A stretch of 64,000 bases of DNA from Myxococcales bacterium (GTDB lineage: Bacteria; Myxococcota_A; Polyangia; Polyangiales; JAFGIB01). The notes below the pieces were generated by a model, which saw nothing but the letters and a program-made list of their open reading frames with translations, had not been told where the DNA came from and did no database searches. The stretch covers positions 62,001-126,000 of the forward strand of contig JAOUOP010000001.1 in the NCBI GenBank assembly GCA_029880325.1. The letters are read 5' to 3'. Both the position numbers and the translations under genes were made by a program. Numbering within the stretch: the first letter of the stretch is position 1; every line of letters begins with the position of its first letter. This document shows positions 16,487 through 24,568 of the stretch, in pieces.

Positions 16487-18523
16487 TCAGCGCTCCTTGT
16501 TGCGGCTTCGGAGTTGCTCCAGCAGGGCGTCGCCCAGCGCTTCCAGCTCGTCGAAGTCGAGCTTTTCGGCGACCGGAGACTGGTACTCGGCCATGTGCGC
16601 CTCGGGCAGGCCCTCCAGGAAGCGCGATGGTGTGAGCTTTTCTGGCTTGCCGCGCACCAATCGGCGCCGCGGGCGGCACAGGTAGAGCCGGTCGCGGGCG
16701 CGCGTGACGCCCACGTAGAAGAGCCTGCGCTCCTCCTCGACATCGGTGGGATTGGCCTCGGTGACCTTGGGATCGACGACGCGCGCGTGGGGCAGCTGCC
16801 CCTCGACGCAGCCGATCAGAAAAACCACATCGAACTCCAGCCCCTTGGACGCGTGCAGCGTCGACAGCACGATGGCGTCCTCGGCCTCCACCTCGTTGCG
16901 CTCGATGCCGAGCGTCACGCTCTCCAAAAACGCCGACAGCGAGCGCCCCCCGGGCCCGGACTCGCGCTCGAAGCGCTCCAGCCATCCCATCAGGTGCTCC
17001 ACGTTGCCCCAACGCTGGGCGCCGCCCTTGTCGCCGGCCGCCGCCGTCAATTCCTCGCGCAGCGAAAGCTCCGCCACCAGCGCGCGCGCCACGGCGGTCA
17101 GGCGCCCCTCTTCGGCAAAGCGCCTCCGGTAGCGCTCGATCAGCTCGGAAAAAGCCTGCACCGAGCGCTGCGCCGGCTCCCCCAGGCCCGAAACCGAGCC
17201 GACGTCGTCGATCAGGCGCCACAGGGGCCGCGAACTCTGGGCCGCTTCGAGGTCGAGTCGCTCGATGGTCTTGGTGCCGATGCCCCGGGTCGGGTAGTTC
17301 AAAATGCGGCGTAACGAAATTTCGTCACGGCGATTGAGCAGCAGCCGTAGATAGGCCGCCACATCCTTGATCTCCTTGCGGTCGAAGAACTGCGTGCCGC
17401 CAAAGAGCCGGTAGGGCAGCCCCTCGGCGCGCAGCTCCTCCTCGAGCACCCGCGCCTGCAGGTTCGAGCGGTAGAGAACGGCCATCTGCTCGTAGCGCAC
17501 CCCCTCCTTGAGTAGCTTTCGCATCTCGGCGATCACCACCTTGGTCTCCTCGAGCGGGTCCTCCCCCACGCACAGCCACACCGGTTCTCCCGGCGGCCGC
17601 GCCGCCCTGAGCGTCTTTTCGTGGCGCCGCCCCGCACTCTTCTTGATGGCCGCGTTGGCCACCTCCAGGATCGCCGGACGCGAGCGGTAGTTATCTTCGA
17701 GTTTGACCACGCGGGTGCCCTCGAAGTGGCGCTCGAAGTCCAGGATATTGCCCACCTCGGCGCCGCGGAAGGCGTAGATCGACTGATCGTCGTCGCCCAC
17801 CACGCAGCAATTTCCGCGATCATTGACCAGGAGTTTCACAAGCTCGAGCTGCACTCGGCTGGTATCCTGAAACTCATCGACCAGGACATGCTCGAAACGC
17901 CGCTGCCAGCGCTGCCGAAGTCCCCCATCGCGCGACAGCAGGTGCACGGGCCAGGTGCACAGGTCGTCGAAGTCCACCGCGCGCATGGCCAAAAGCCGCG
18001 CCACGTACTGCGGGTAGACCTCGCGCGCCACGTCGTCGTATTCGGCCACCGCCTCCGGCACCGCTTCGGGGCCGAGGTTGCGGTTCTTCCAGCTCGAGAT
18101 GCGCGCCAGGATCGCCATCGGGTCGAGCTTGCGAATGGCCCCGCTGTCGTGCAGCTCGCGCATGATCTGCTTGACCACGCCCAGGCTGTCGCCCTGATCA
18201 AAGATCACGAAGCGCTTGCCGAGGCCGAGTTCTTCGGATTGCTCGCGCACGAAGCGCAGCCCGAAGCTGTGAAAAGTGCTCATCCAGAGTTGCGAGGCGG
18301 CCTTCTTGCCGACGAGCGGCACCATGCGCTCACGCATCTCCTCGGCGGCCTTGTTGGTGAAGCTCACCGCCAGCACACGCTCGGGGGCCACGCCGCTTTG
18401 CAGGATGCGCGCGATGCGGTGGGTGATCACGCGGGTCTTGCCGCTGCCGGCACCCGCGAGAATCAGCAGGGGGCCGTCGCCGTGCTCCACGGCTTCCAAC
18501 TGTGCGCGATTGAGCTGTGCCAT
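16487..18523 (-). CDS. UvrD/PcrA/Rep-type superfamily 1 DNA helicase
   Basis: 678-residue 3'-5' DNA helicase. Motif I is LAGAGSGKTRVITHRIARIL (about residues 20-40) and Ia is VSFTNKAAEEMRERM. TFHSFGLRFVRE follows, then motif II VDEFQDTSRVQ and motif III VVGDDDQSIYAFRGAEVGNI. Later elements include LEDNYRSRPAIL, STLHASKGLEFDVVFLIGC and VGVTRARDRLYL. All catalytic motifs are intact. The family acts in nucleotide-excision repair, replication restart or removal of RecA filaments. The start ATG 18523 (MAQLNRAQLEAVEHGDGP) matches the conserved PcrA/UvrD beginning; the TTG at 18571 was not preferred. It is somewhat shorter than typical PcrA, lacking the long C-terminal extension. It lies downstream of the spermidine-synthase-like gene on the same strand, 99 bp away. 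Confidence 0.93.
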   Translation of the reverse strand: MAQLNRAQLEAVEHGDGPLLILAGAGSGKTRVITHRIARILQSGVAPERVLAVSFTNKAAEEMRERMVPLVGKKAASQLWMSTFHSFGLRFVREQSEELGLGKRFVIFDQGDSLGVVKQIMRELHDSGAIRKLDPMAILARISSWKNRNLGPEAVPEAVAEYDDVAREVYPQYVARLLAMRAVDFDDLCTWPVHLLSRDGGLRQRWQRRFEHVLVDEFQDTSRVQLELVKLLVNDRGNCCVVGDDDQSIYAFRGAEVGNILDFERHFEGTRVVKLEDNYRSRPAILEVANAAIKKSAGRRHEKTLRAARPPGEPVWLCVGEDPLEETKVVIAEMRKLLKEGVRYEQMAVLYRSNLQARVLEEELRAEGLPYRLFGGTQFFDRKEIKDVAAYLRLLLNRRDEISLRRILNYPTRGIGTKTIERLDLEAAQSSRPLWRLIDDVGSVSGLGEPAQRSVQAFSELIERYRRRFAEEGRLTAVARALVAELSLREELTAAAGDKGGAQRWGNVEHLMGWLERFERESGPGGRSLSAFLESVTLGIERNEVEAEDAIVLSTLHASKGLEFDVVFLIGCVEGQLPHARVVDPKVTEANPTDVEEERRLFYVGVTRARDRLYLCRPRRRLVRGKPEKLTPSRFLEGLPEAHMAEYQSPVAEKLDFDELEALGDALLEQLRSRNKER

Positions 18524-18622
18524 GCGCTCGAAGCCCAGAAGCTCCTCGCCTGCGCGAGCGGGCCGGCGCAAGCTGCGCCATCGGGGCCGGCGCTGTCAAT
18601 GTGGAACGAGGGAGGGCTCCTT

Positions 18623-20692
18623 TCAACGCCGTAGCACGCTCAGCAAATCGCTGTAGGTGTCGGTCCACTGCACCCTGGCGGCGATCTCCGGGTCAGGCGC
18701 GCGCAGCCACGGCGGCAGCGCCAGGGCCCGCCGTGAAAGCAGCGCCCAGCGCACGCGCGCCTCGCCGCGCTCGATGTTGCTGGGCGTCTCGCGCACCCGA
18801 AGCACGAGGCCGTGATGCGCGGCCGCGCCGGCCACCACCCGCTGCAGATCCAGGTGCCGATTGCTGACATTGCAGAGCAGAAGCCCGTCTGCTTGCAAAT
18901 GCTGCAGGTAGATCTCGAAGGCCTCCAGCGACAGCAGATGGGTGGGTACGCTGTCGCTCGCAAAGGCGTCGAGAATCAGCACGTCGTAGCCCTGGGGCGG
19001 CAGCTGCGACAGCGAGCGACGGCCGTCGCCCACGCGCACCTGGAGTTTGGCTGCGCTGCCGGCGAGATAGCTGAAGTGCCGCCGTGCCAGGCGCACCACG
19101 TCGGGGTCGAGTTCGTAGAAATCGAAGCGATCTCCGGCACGTCCATAGCTCGCCAGGGTGCCAGCCCCCAGGCCCACCACGCCCACGCGCCGCGGCTCGC
19201 CGGCCGCCCCGAGCACCCGCCCCACCGCCGAGCTGGGGCCGAAGTACATGGTGGGCTGCCCGCGCCGGGCACTGCTACGGAACTCCATGCCGTGGCGAAT
19301 GCGCCCGTGGCTGAGGATCGTCGCATCCTCGGTACGCGTCACCCGCAACATGCCGTGAAAGCTGCGGCTGCGTTCGATCACCTCCGCCCCGCGACCGCGC
19401 TCGGCCAGCTGAAAATAGGCCGCCACCAGCATCGCGGGCACCACCAGCGCGAGCCCGAAGCCCAGCCACAGCCCTTCGCTACCGCGCGCCTCGAAGGTCT
19501 TCGCCCGCGGCCACAGCCACCACATCAGCAAGCCGGTGGCGACCACCGACAGCTGCAGCTCGAGGAAGGCGTCGAAGATCAGAGGCGCCAGAAGCGCCAC
19601 GAAGAGCCCCCCGGCCGCGCCACCCAGCGACACCCAGAGATAGAAGGTCGCCACCCGATCGGCCGGCGGCCGCGCGCGCGACAGCTCGCCGTGGCAGAGC
19701 ATGCAGCCGCAGAAGAGCAGCCCCAGAAAGCTCGTCAGCTGGTGCAGCACACTGGCGCTGCCGTGGGCCAGGAGGGCCGCCGCTGCCGAAAGCGCAAAGG
19801 CCATCCACAGCGGCAACCACAGGGCGCGGCGGTAGGCGCGCTCGGAACCGAAGGTGAGGATGAAGGACAGCAGGTACAGGGCCAGCGGCACCACCCACAG
19901 CAGCGGCACCGCCGCCACGTCCACCGTGAGGTGGTTGGTGATCGCCAACAGCGAGACGCTCGGCACGCACGACAGCAGGAGCCAGCGCCCGGGCCCCGCC
20001 GCGGTCGCCATGGTTGTCGCCGTAGCCGGCTCAGCGCCGGGCCGGGCCTGCAAGGCTTTGGCGGTCGCAGGCCCCACCGGGCTGCGCAGACCCGAGCCAA
20101 CGCACCACAGCAGCAGCGCCGAAAGCAGCGCGAAGGCAAGGCCCCAGACGCCGGCCTGGGCCGGCAGCGCCAGGGCCGGCTCGACCAGCACCGGATAGCT
20201 GAGCAACCCCAGCAGCGAGCCGGCGTTCGAGTAGGCGTAGAGCCGATAGGGCGCGGCGCCTCCCTGGCGCTCGTGGAGGGCCGAAAGCAGCGGCGTGGTC
20301 ATGGCCAGCACCACGAAGGGCAGCGCCGCGCTGCCGGCGATCGCCAGCGCGGCAGCCAGCACGGGCGAGGCGAGCTCTGGGACGTCGCCCTGCCCCTGGG
20401 GCACCACCGGCAGCGAAGCCAGCGCCCCCAAGAGCACCAGAGCGTAACCCAGCAGGGGCCAAGCCCCCGCGCGCCGAGCCAGCAGATAGGCCCCCAGATA
20501 GCCCAGCAAAAGTAGGCTCTGGAAGGCCAAGAGGCACAGGCTCCAGATCGCCGGGCTGCCACCGAAGCGGGGCAGCAGTGCCTTGCCCACCATGGGCTGG
20601 ACCTGGAAGATCAACCAGGCGCTGACGAAGACCGAAAGTGCGTGGGCCAACAAGCGCAGGCGTTCACTGCCGCCCACGCCGCTCAAGGACAT
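18623..20692 (-). CDS. Membrane-anchored spermidine-synthase-like protein (copy 1)
   Basis: 689-residue fusion. The N-terminal 450 residues hold about 10-12 hydrophobic helices, beginning LAHALSVFVSAWLIFQVQPM and followed by VGKALLPRFGGSPAIW, a hallmark of the fused MFS/spermidine-synthase family. The C-terminal domain is Rossmann-like with VGVVGLGAGTLASYGRAGD, FYELDPDVVRLARRHFSYL, VRVGDGRRSL and LILDAFASDSVPTHLLSLEA. These match polyamine aminopropyltransferase fold motifs, though the nucleotide loop (GLGAGT) departs from the classical GGGDG. The substrate is unknown. ATG 20692 was chosen because the hydrophobic N-terminus begins right after it. A second copy lies at 29578-31617. The gene diverges from the PQQ-lipoprotein operon. 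Confidence 0.85.
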   Translation of the reverse strand: MSLSGVGGSERLRLLAHALSVFVSAWLIFQVQPMVGKALLPRFGGSPAIWSLCLLAFQSLLLLGYLGAYLLARRAGAWPLLGYALVLLGALASLPVVPQGQGDVPELASPVLAAALAIAGSAALPFVVLAMTTPLLSALHERQGGAAPYRLYAYSNAGSLLGLLSYPVLVEPALALPAQAGVWGLAFALLSALLLWCVGSGLRSPVGPATAKALQARPGAEPATATTMATAAGPGRWLLLSCVPSVSLLAITNHLTVDVAAVPLLWVVPLALYLLSFILTFGSERAYRRALWLPLWMAFALSAAAALLAHGSASVLHQLTSFLGLLFCGCMLCHGELSRARPPADRVATFYLWVSLGGAAGGLFVALLAPLIFDAFLELQLSVVATGLLMWWLWPRAKTFEARGSEGLWLGFGLALVVPAMLVAAYFQLAERGRGAEVIERSRSFHGMLRVTRTEDATILSHGRIRHGMEFRSSARRGQPTMYFGPSSAVGRVLGAAGEPRRVGVVGLGAGTLASYGRAGDRFDFYELDPDVVRLARRHFSYLAGSAAKLQVRVGDGRRSLSQLPPQGYDVLILDAFASDSVPTHLLSLEAFEIYLQHLQADGLLLCNVSNRHLDLQRVVAGAAAHHGLVLRVRETPSNIERGEARVRWALLSRRALALPPWLRAPDPEIAARVQWTDTYSDLLSVLRR

Positions 20693-20994
20693 CGCCGCCA
20701 AAGCAGCCCTCCAGGGCCCTGAGCTGCGCACAAACCTGTGAACACGGTGGGCGCGACGCTACCGCATCTGCCGCCGATTGCACCCGGGAGGAAAAACGTC
20801 CCAAAGCCAGGACGCGCGCTCCCCAGTGCCCGTGCCAATCACCGACAGCGGCGCGCTTGCGTACACTCCAAAGGCCCTCTAGCTTGTCGCTGGATGCGCT
20901 CGAATCGCTCGGTGAGGTAGCGGCTCGGGTTTGGGTGTAGCGGAATCACTGGAGTCGCACACCTGATGGTGCTGTGGTGATCGTGAGGAACTCG
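20693..20994 (+). promoter_or_regulatory. Divergent promoter region of the PQQ-lipoprotein operon
   Basis: 302 bp between divergent genes without a convincing ORF. A weak sigma70-like pair, TTGCGT (20857-20862) and TAGCTT (20880-20885) with 17-bp spacing, points toward the operon. GAGGAA at 20985-20990 is the ribosome-binding site that favours ATG 20995 over the GTG at 20974. Confidence 0.4.
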
Positions 20995-22593
20995 ATGGAA
21001 CCTGGTCGCTTTATCTCGAAGTTGATGTCTGGCGCCGCAGGGGCGCTGCTCTCGACCCTCTTGTTGACCCTTTTGGCGGGCTGCAGTGACAAGAACGGGG
21101 CCGACGGCAATCCGCCCACCGGCACCGCTGGCACGGGCACTGCCGCCGGTGGTTCCCTGGCCCCCGCTCCGGTTGGCACCGCCGGCACCCAAAACACCGG
21201 CACCATGACCACCGGCACAGGCGGCACCACGGGCATGACCACCGACACCGGCGGTCAGGGCGCCGCCGGCACGGGCAGCACCACCGACACCCCGGTGCCG
21301 ACCACGGGCGCAAGCGGCGTGTGGCCGATGATGGGCTTCGACGAGCGCAACTGGTACTTCAATCCGAACGAAACCACGCTGTCGGTGGCCAACGCCGCCA
21401 CGCTGGTCGAGAAGTGGCGCTTCACAACCGGCGGTAACCCCAACGGCACGCCGATCATCGCGGAGGGCAAGGTCTTCGTGATGGCGAGCGGTGGCGGCAC
21501 CTACGCGCTCAGCCTCGAGACCGGCGAGCAGATCTGGAACATCCCCGCCCTGGCCGGCACCGCCTCGGTCGCCTACGAGCCGGGCTTCATCTACGTGCAC
21601 GACGCGCAGTCACAGCTGTGGAAGCTGAACAGCGCCGACGGATCTACGGTCTGGGGCCCCCAGAAGGCCGACGCCCAGCCCGGCTGCGACGGCACCTCCT
21701 CGCCCATCCTCGGCGGCGGCGCCGTGGTCGTGGGCCACAGCTGCGGCCTCCGGGAAGTCGGCCAGGGCGGCGGCCCGAACGGCGCCCGCGGCGGCGTCGA
21801 GGCCCACAGCACGAGCGATGGCGCAAAGCTTTGGACCTACTGGACGGCCGCTGAAACCGAAAACGGCGCCATGGTCTGGTCCAGCGTGGGCATCGACGTC
21901 GGCGCCGGCACCGTCTTCGCGTCCACGGGCAATAACTACACGGCCCAGGGCCCCAACTCCGACGCCATCCATGCCATCGACCTGGCCGCCGGCACGCGCA
22001 AGTGGATGACCCAGGTTCGCGACAACGACGTCTGGTCGATCCCGGCGGCCTTCGGCGGCCCCGACACCGACTTCGGCGCCAACCCCATCGTCGCCGGCAC
22101 CTCGGTCGCCGCGGGCGACAAGGGTTCGGGCTTCTGGGCCATGAACACCTCCACCGGCGACATCCTGTGGAGCCGCGAAGGCCTGACCGGCGCGCGCGAC
22201 CAGGCCCACGGCGGCTTCCTGATGAACGGCGCCTACGACGGCAAGAACTTCTACGGCGTGGCCAACGACACCTCGACCCGGGGATCCGTCCTCTACGCCT
22301 TCGACGGCGCCACGGGCAACGACGCCTTCCCCCCCAAGACCTTCCCCGGCAAGTACGCCTGGGGCGCGCCATCGTTGGCCAACGGCGTCCTGGCGGTGCC
22401 GATCAACGAAACCCTCTACCTGCTCGACGCGTCCAGCGGCGCCGAGCTCAACAGCTTCAACACCGGCGGAACCATCGCCGCTGGCGCCCCGGCCATCGTC
22501 GACGGCTACGTCTGCGTCGGCAGCGGACTGGCCTACCCGCTGGCCACCGACACCCTGGATAACAACCAGGTCATCTGCTACGGCCTGCCCTGA
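20995..22593 (+). CDS. PQQ-type beta-propeller lipoprotein
   Basis: About 532 residues from ATG 20995. A type II signal peptide ends in the lipobox LLAGC, so it is an envelope lipoprotein. A Gly/Thr/Ala-rich linker of about 75 residues (many TG and GT pairs) is followed by a beta-propeller of repeated PQQ-like blades: VEKWRFTTGGNPNG, YALSLETGEQIWNIPA, AIDLAAGTRKWMTQVR, MNTSTGDILWSREGL and LYLLDASSGAELNSF. The arrangement resembles quinoprotein dehydrogenases of the polyvinyl-alcohol dehydrogenase type. A bound cofactor cannot be proven from sequence, and no c-type haem site is present. The PPIase gene starts 3 bp downstream. A redox or scaffold role with the nearby haem lipoprotein is an inference. 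Confidence 0.85.
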   Translation: MEPGRFISKLMSGAAGALLSTLLLTLLAGCSDKNGADGNPPTGTAGTGTAAGGSLAPAPVGTAGTQNTGTMTTGTGGTTGMTTDTGGQGAAGTGSTTDTPVPTTGASGVWPMMGFDERNWYFNPNETTLSVANAATLVEKWRFTTGGNPNGTPIIAEGKVFVMASGGGTYALSLETGEQIWNIPALAGTASVAYEPGFIYVHDAQSQLWKLNSADGSTVWGPQKADAQPGCDGTSSPILGGGAVVVGHSCGLREVGQGGGPNGARGGVEAHSTSDGAKLWTYWTAAETENGAMVWSSVGIDVGAGTVFASTGNNYTAQGPNSDAIHAIDLAAGTRKWMTQVRDNDVWSIPAAFGGPDTDFGANPIVAGTSVAAGDKGSGFWAMNTSTGDILWSREGLTGARDQAHGGFLMNGAYDGKNFYGVANDTSTRGSVLYAFDGATGNDAFPPKTFPGKYAWGAPSLANGVLAVPINETLYLLDASSGAELNSFNTGGTIAAGAPAIVDGYVCVGSGLAYPLATDTLDNNQVICYGLP

Positions 22594-22596
22594 TCG

Positions 22597-23652
22597 ATGC
22601 GGTTGTTGTTCTCAGGCCTGTTTGCCAACCGTCGCGGCGTCGGCGTCGGTGTTGGTGTCCAGTTGCTGCTTTCGCTCGGACTTCTGTGCGGGGCCGCGGG
22701 CTTCAGCCAGCGAGCCCACGCCCAGGCGGCCGAGACCGGAGCGAGCGCCGAAGAGCGCGCCCGCCGCGAGCGCGTACTGGCGAGCTTCAAGGGCGGCAAC
22801 ATCACCGTCGGTGAACTCGAGGACGCCATCGCCAACAAGGAGCCCTGGGTGCGCGCCACGCTGCAGAGCCCCGAGGGGCGCGCGGGCCTGTTGCAGGAGC
22901 TGATCGATTACCGCCTGCTGGTGCTGGAGGCCGAGCGCCGCGGCTACGGCGAGCACCTGATGGTGCGCGACGGCACCCTGCGTGAGGCGATCCGCTGGAT
23001 GAAGATCGGCGAGATCGCCGCCATCACGCCCGAGAGCCTGGGCGCCGAAGAAGTCGCCGCCTACTACGCCGAAAGACGCGAGCAGTTGACGCGAAAGCCC
23101 ATGCGCAGGGCCTCCTATGTGACGCTGCCGAGCCTGGAGGAAGCCGAGCGCATGCGCGAGCGCGCCCAGGGCATGAAGCTCGACGAGTTCCGCAAGCTCG
23201 CAGCGCGCCTCGATCCGCGCAAGCGCGGGGGCGAGCTGCCCTACGTGGACGCCGACGGCAAACCCGGAAGCAACGCAAACGCCGAAGCCCTCGACCCGGT
23301 GCTGGTGAAGGCCGCCCACGGGCTCGAGGCCGTGGGCGAGGTCTCGGCGCCCATCGCCCACGGCGACGCCTTCGTCGTGATGCGGTTGACGGCGCGCACG
23401 GCCGGTCACGGCCAGCAGCTGGCCCAGGTGGAAGGAGCCGTACGCGAGCAACTGGCTGAGGCTCGCGCTGCGGAGCACATCGAAGCGTTCGTCTCCGAGC
23501 TGCGCGGCAAGCACCCGGCCTCGCTGCACCCGGAGCTGCTGGAGGCCATCGAACCCGACCCCTTGCCCGGCGGCGGCCTGCCGGTGGGCTTTCCCGCAGC
23601 CCCCACCGATCCGGCCGCACCGGCCGTGCTGATCGAGCCCGATGGGGTATAA
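22597..23652 (+). CDS. Secreted parvulin-type peptidyl-prolyl isomerase (SurA/PpiC-like)
   Basis: 351-residue periplasmic chaperone/isomerase. The N-terminus has a long hydrophobic signal sequence (VGVQLLLSLGLLCGAAGFSQ then RAHAQA). Residues of about 55-160 form a SurA-like helical domain (GGNITVGELEDAIANKEPW; LLQELIDYRLLVLEAERRGY). Residues of about 165-270 form a parvulin-like rotamase domain (RASYVTLPSLEEAERMRERA; RKRGGELPYVDADGK; GEVSAPIAHGDAFVVMRL). The tail is Pro/Ala-rich. It starts 3 bp after the PQQ-propeller stop, so the two are probably co-translated and it may fold that lipoprotein or the nearby cytochromes. Confidence 0.88.
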   Translation: MRLLFSGLFANRRGVGVGVGVQLLLSLGLLCGAAGFSQRAHAQAAETGASAEERARRERVLASFKGGNITVGELEDAIANKEPWVRATLQSPEGRAGLLQELIDYRLLVLEAERRGYGEHLMVRDGTLREAIRWMKIGEIAAITPESLGAEEVAAYYAERREQLTRKPMRRASYVTLPSLEEAERMRERAQGMKLDEFRKLAARLDPRKRGGELPYVDADGKPGSNANAEALDPVLVKAAHGLEAVGEVSAPIAHGDAFVVMRLTARTAGHGQQLAQVEGAVREQLAEARAAEHIEAFVSELRGKHPASLHPELLEAIEPDPLPGGGLPVGFPAAPTDPAAPAVLIEPDGV

Positions 23653-23777
23653 ATCACGCACTTGAAGTGCGCGCGCCATCGCGGGCATCATCGCGGCCGC
23701 GCAGGCCGAGACGCCAGCCAAAGACGCGCCCCAAAGGCACCCCACCCCGACCGCGGTGGCCCAAACAACGGAAGACG

Positions 23778-24356
23778 ATGATGAAAGCTTGGAACCTCCC
23801 TCTTCTTGTCCTGTTCGCGATCGCCACGGCGGCCTGCGGTGATGACGGAAGCAGCGACAGCACCGGCGGCACCGGAGCCGTGGGCCCTTCGACCGGAGGT
23901 AGCGGCGGCGCCGGTGGCAGCGGCGGCGCCGGTGGCAGCGGCGGCGCCGGTGGCAGCGGCGGCGCCGGTGGCAGTGGCGGCGCTGGCGATGCCCCCCTCG
24001 AGCCCACCTGGACCAACGTCCACGCCATCCTGCTCAACCGTTGCTCGGGGCCCCTCTGCCACAGCGGCGGCGCCGGCGAACTCAGCCTCGGCGACAAGGC
24101 CATGGCCTACTCTGCCCTGGTCGGCGTCGAAGCCATGGCCAGCAACCTGGTCGGCGAGAGCAACCCCACCAGCTGCAAAGACACGGGCATGATCCGCGTG
24201 GTCGCTGGCGACCCCGACGCCAGCCTGCTCTACGCCAAGGTGCGCACCGACATGGATCCCCCCTGCGGAAACCGCATGCCCACCGGCGGCATGTTGAGCG
24301 ACGAAGACCTCCAGCTGATCCGCGACTGGATCGCTGGCGGCGCCCTGGACGACTGA
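23778..24356 (+). CDS. Haem-binding (PSCyt-like) lipoprotein with CX4CH motif
   Basis: 192-residue lipoprotein from ATG 23778 (or 23781). The signal peptide ends at the lipobox TAAC in LFAIATAACGDDG. A repetitive GGSGGA linker follows, built from identical 18-bp DNA units between about 23895 and 23990. The C-terminal domain of about 110 residues starts WTNVHAILLNRCSGPLCH (haem-attachment-like CX4CH near residue 89) and continues with ELSLGDKAMAYSALVG, VVAGDPDASLLYAKV and CGNRMPTGGMLSDEDLQLIR. This is the pattern of small cytochrome-c-like domains common in myxobacterial and planctomycete lipoproteins, with Met as a possible distal ligand. It may hand electrons to or from the octahaem protein downstream (inference). 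Confidence 0.85.
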   Translation: MMKAWNLPLLVLFAIATAACGDDGSSDSTGGTGAVGPSTGGSGGAGGSGGAGGSGGAGGSGGAGGSGGAGDAPLEPTWTNVHAILLNRCSGPLCHSGGAGELSLGDKAMAYSALVGVEAMASNLVGESNPTSCKDTGMIRVVAGDPDASLLYAKVRTDMDPPCGNRMPTGGMLSDEDLQLIRDWIAGGALDD

Positions 24357-24530
24357 CGGCGGTCCTCGCCGCGCGAAACCCTGGCCCGCAACCGCAGCCT
24401 GGCGCGACAAGACGAGTTCTTCGAGCAGTGGCGCCAGGGCTTTCGCGCAGCCTTCGCCGATCCCAGAGCACCGCCGCGCCGGGTCGTTCCCGGCGACGTC
24501 TGCATTGCCCTTAGGGGCCCCGCCGCGTAG
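24357..24530 (+). pseudogene. Coding-like remnant in frame after the haem lipoprotein stop
   Basis: Directly after the TGA at 24354-24356, the same reading frame stays open for about 58 codons to TAG near 24528. It reads like protein, for example LARQDEFFEQWRQGFRAAF and then ADPRAPPRRVVPGDV. No start codon or ribosome-binding site is evident. It may be the tail of a longer gene cut off by a nonsense mutation, a remnant of another gene, or chance in GC-rich DNA. Confidence 0.3.
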
Positions 24531-24568
24531 ATCTGGTTGCCGGGTCGAGGTGGTGTGAGGCATCGGCG

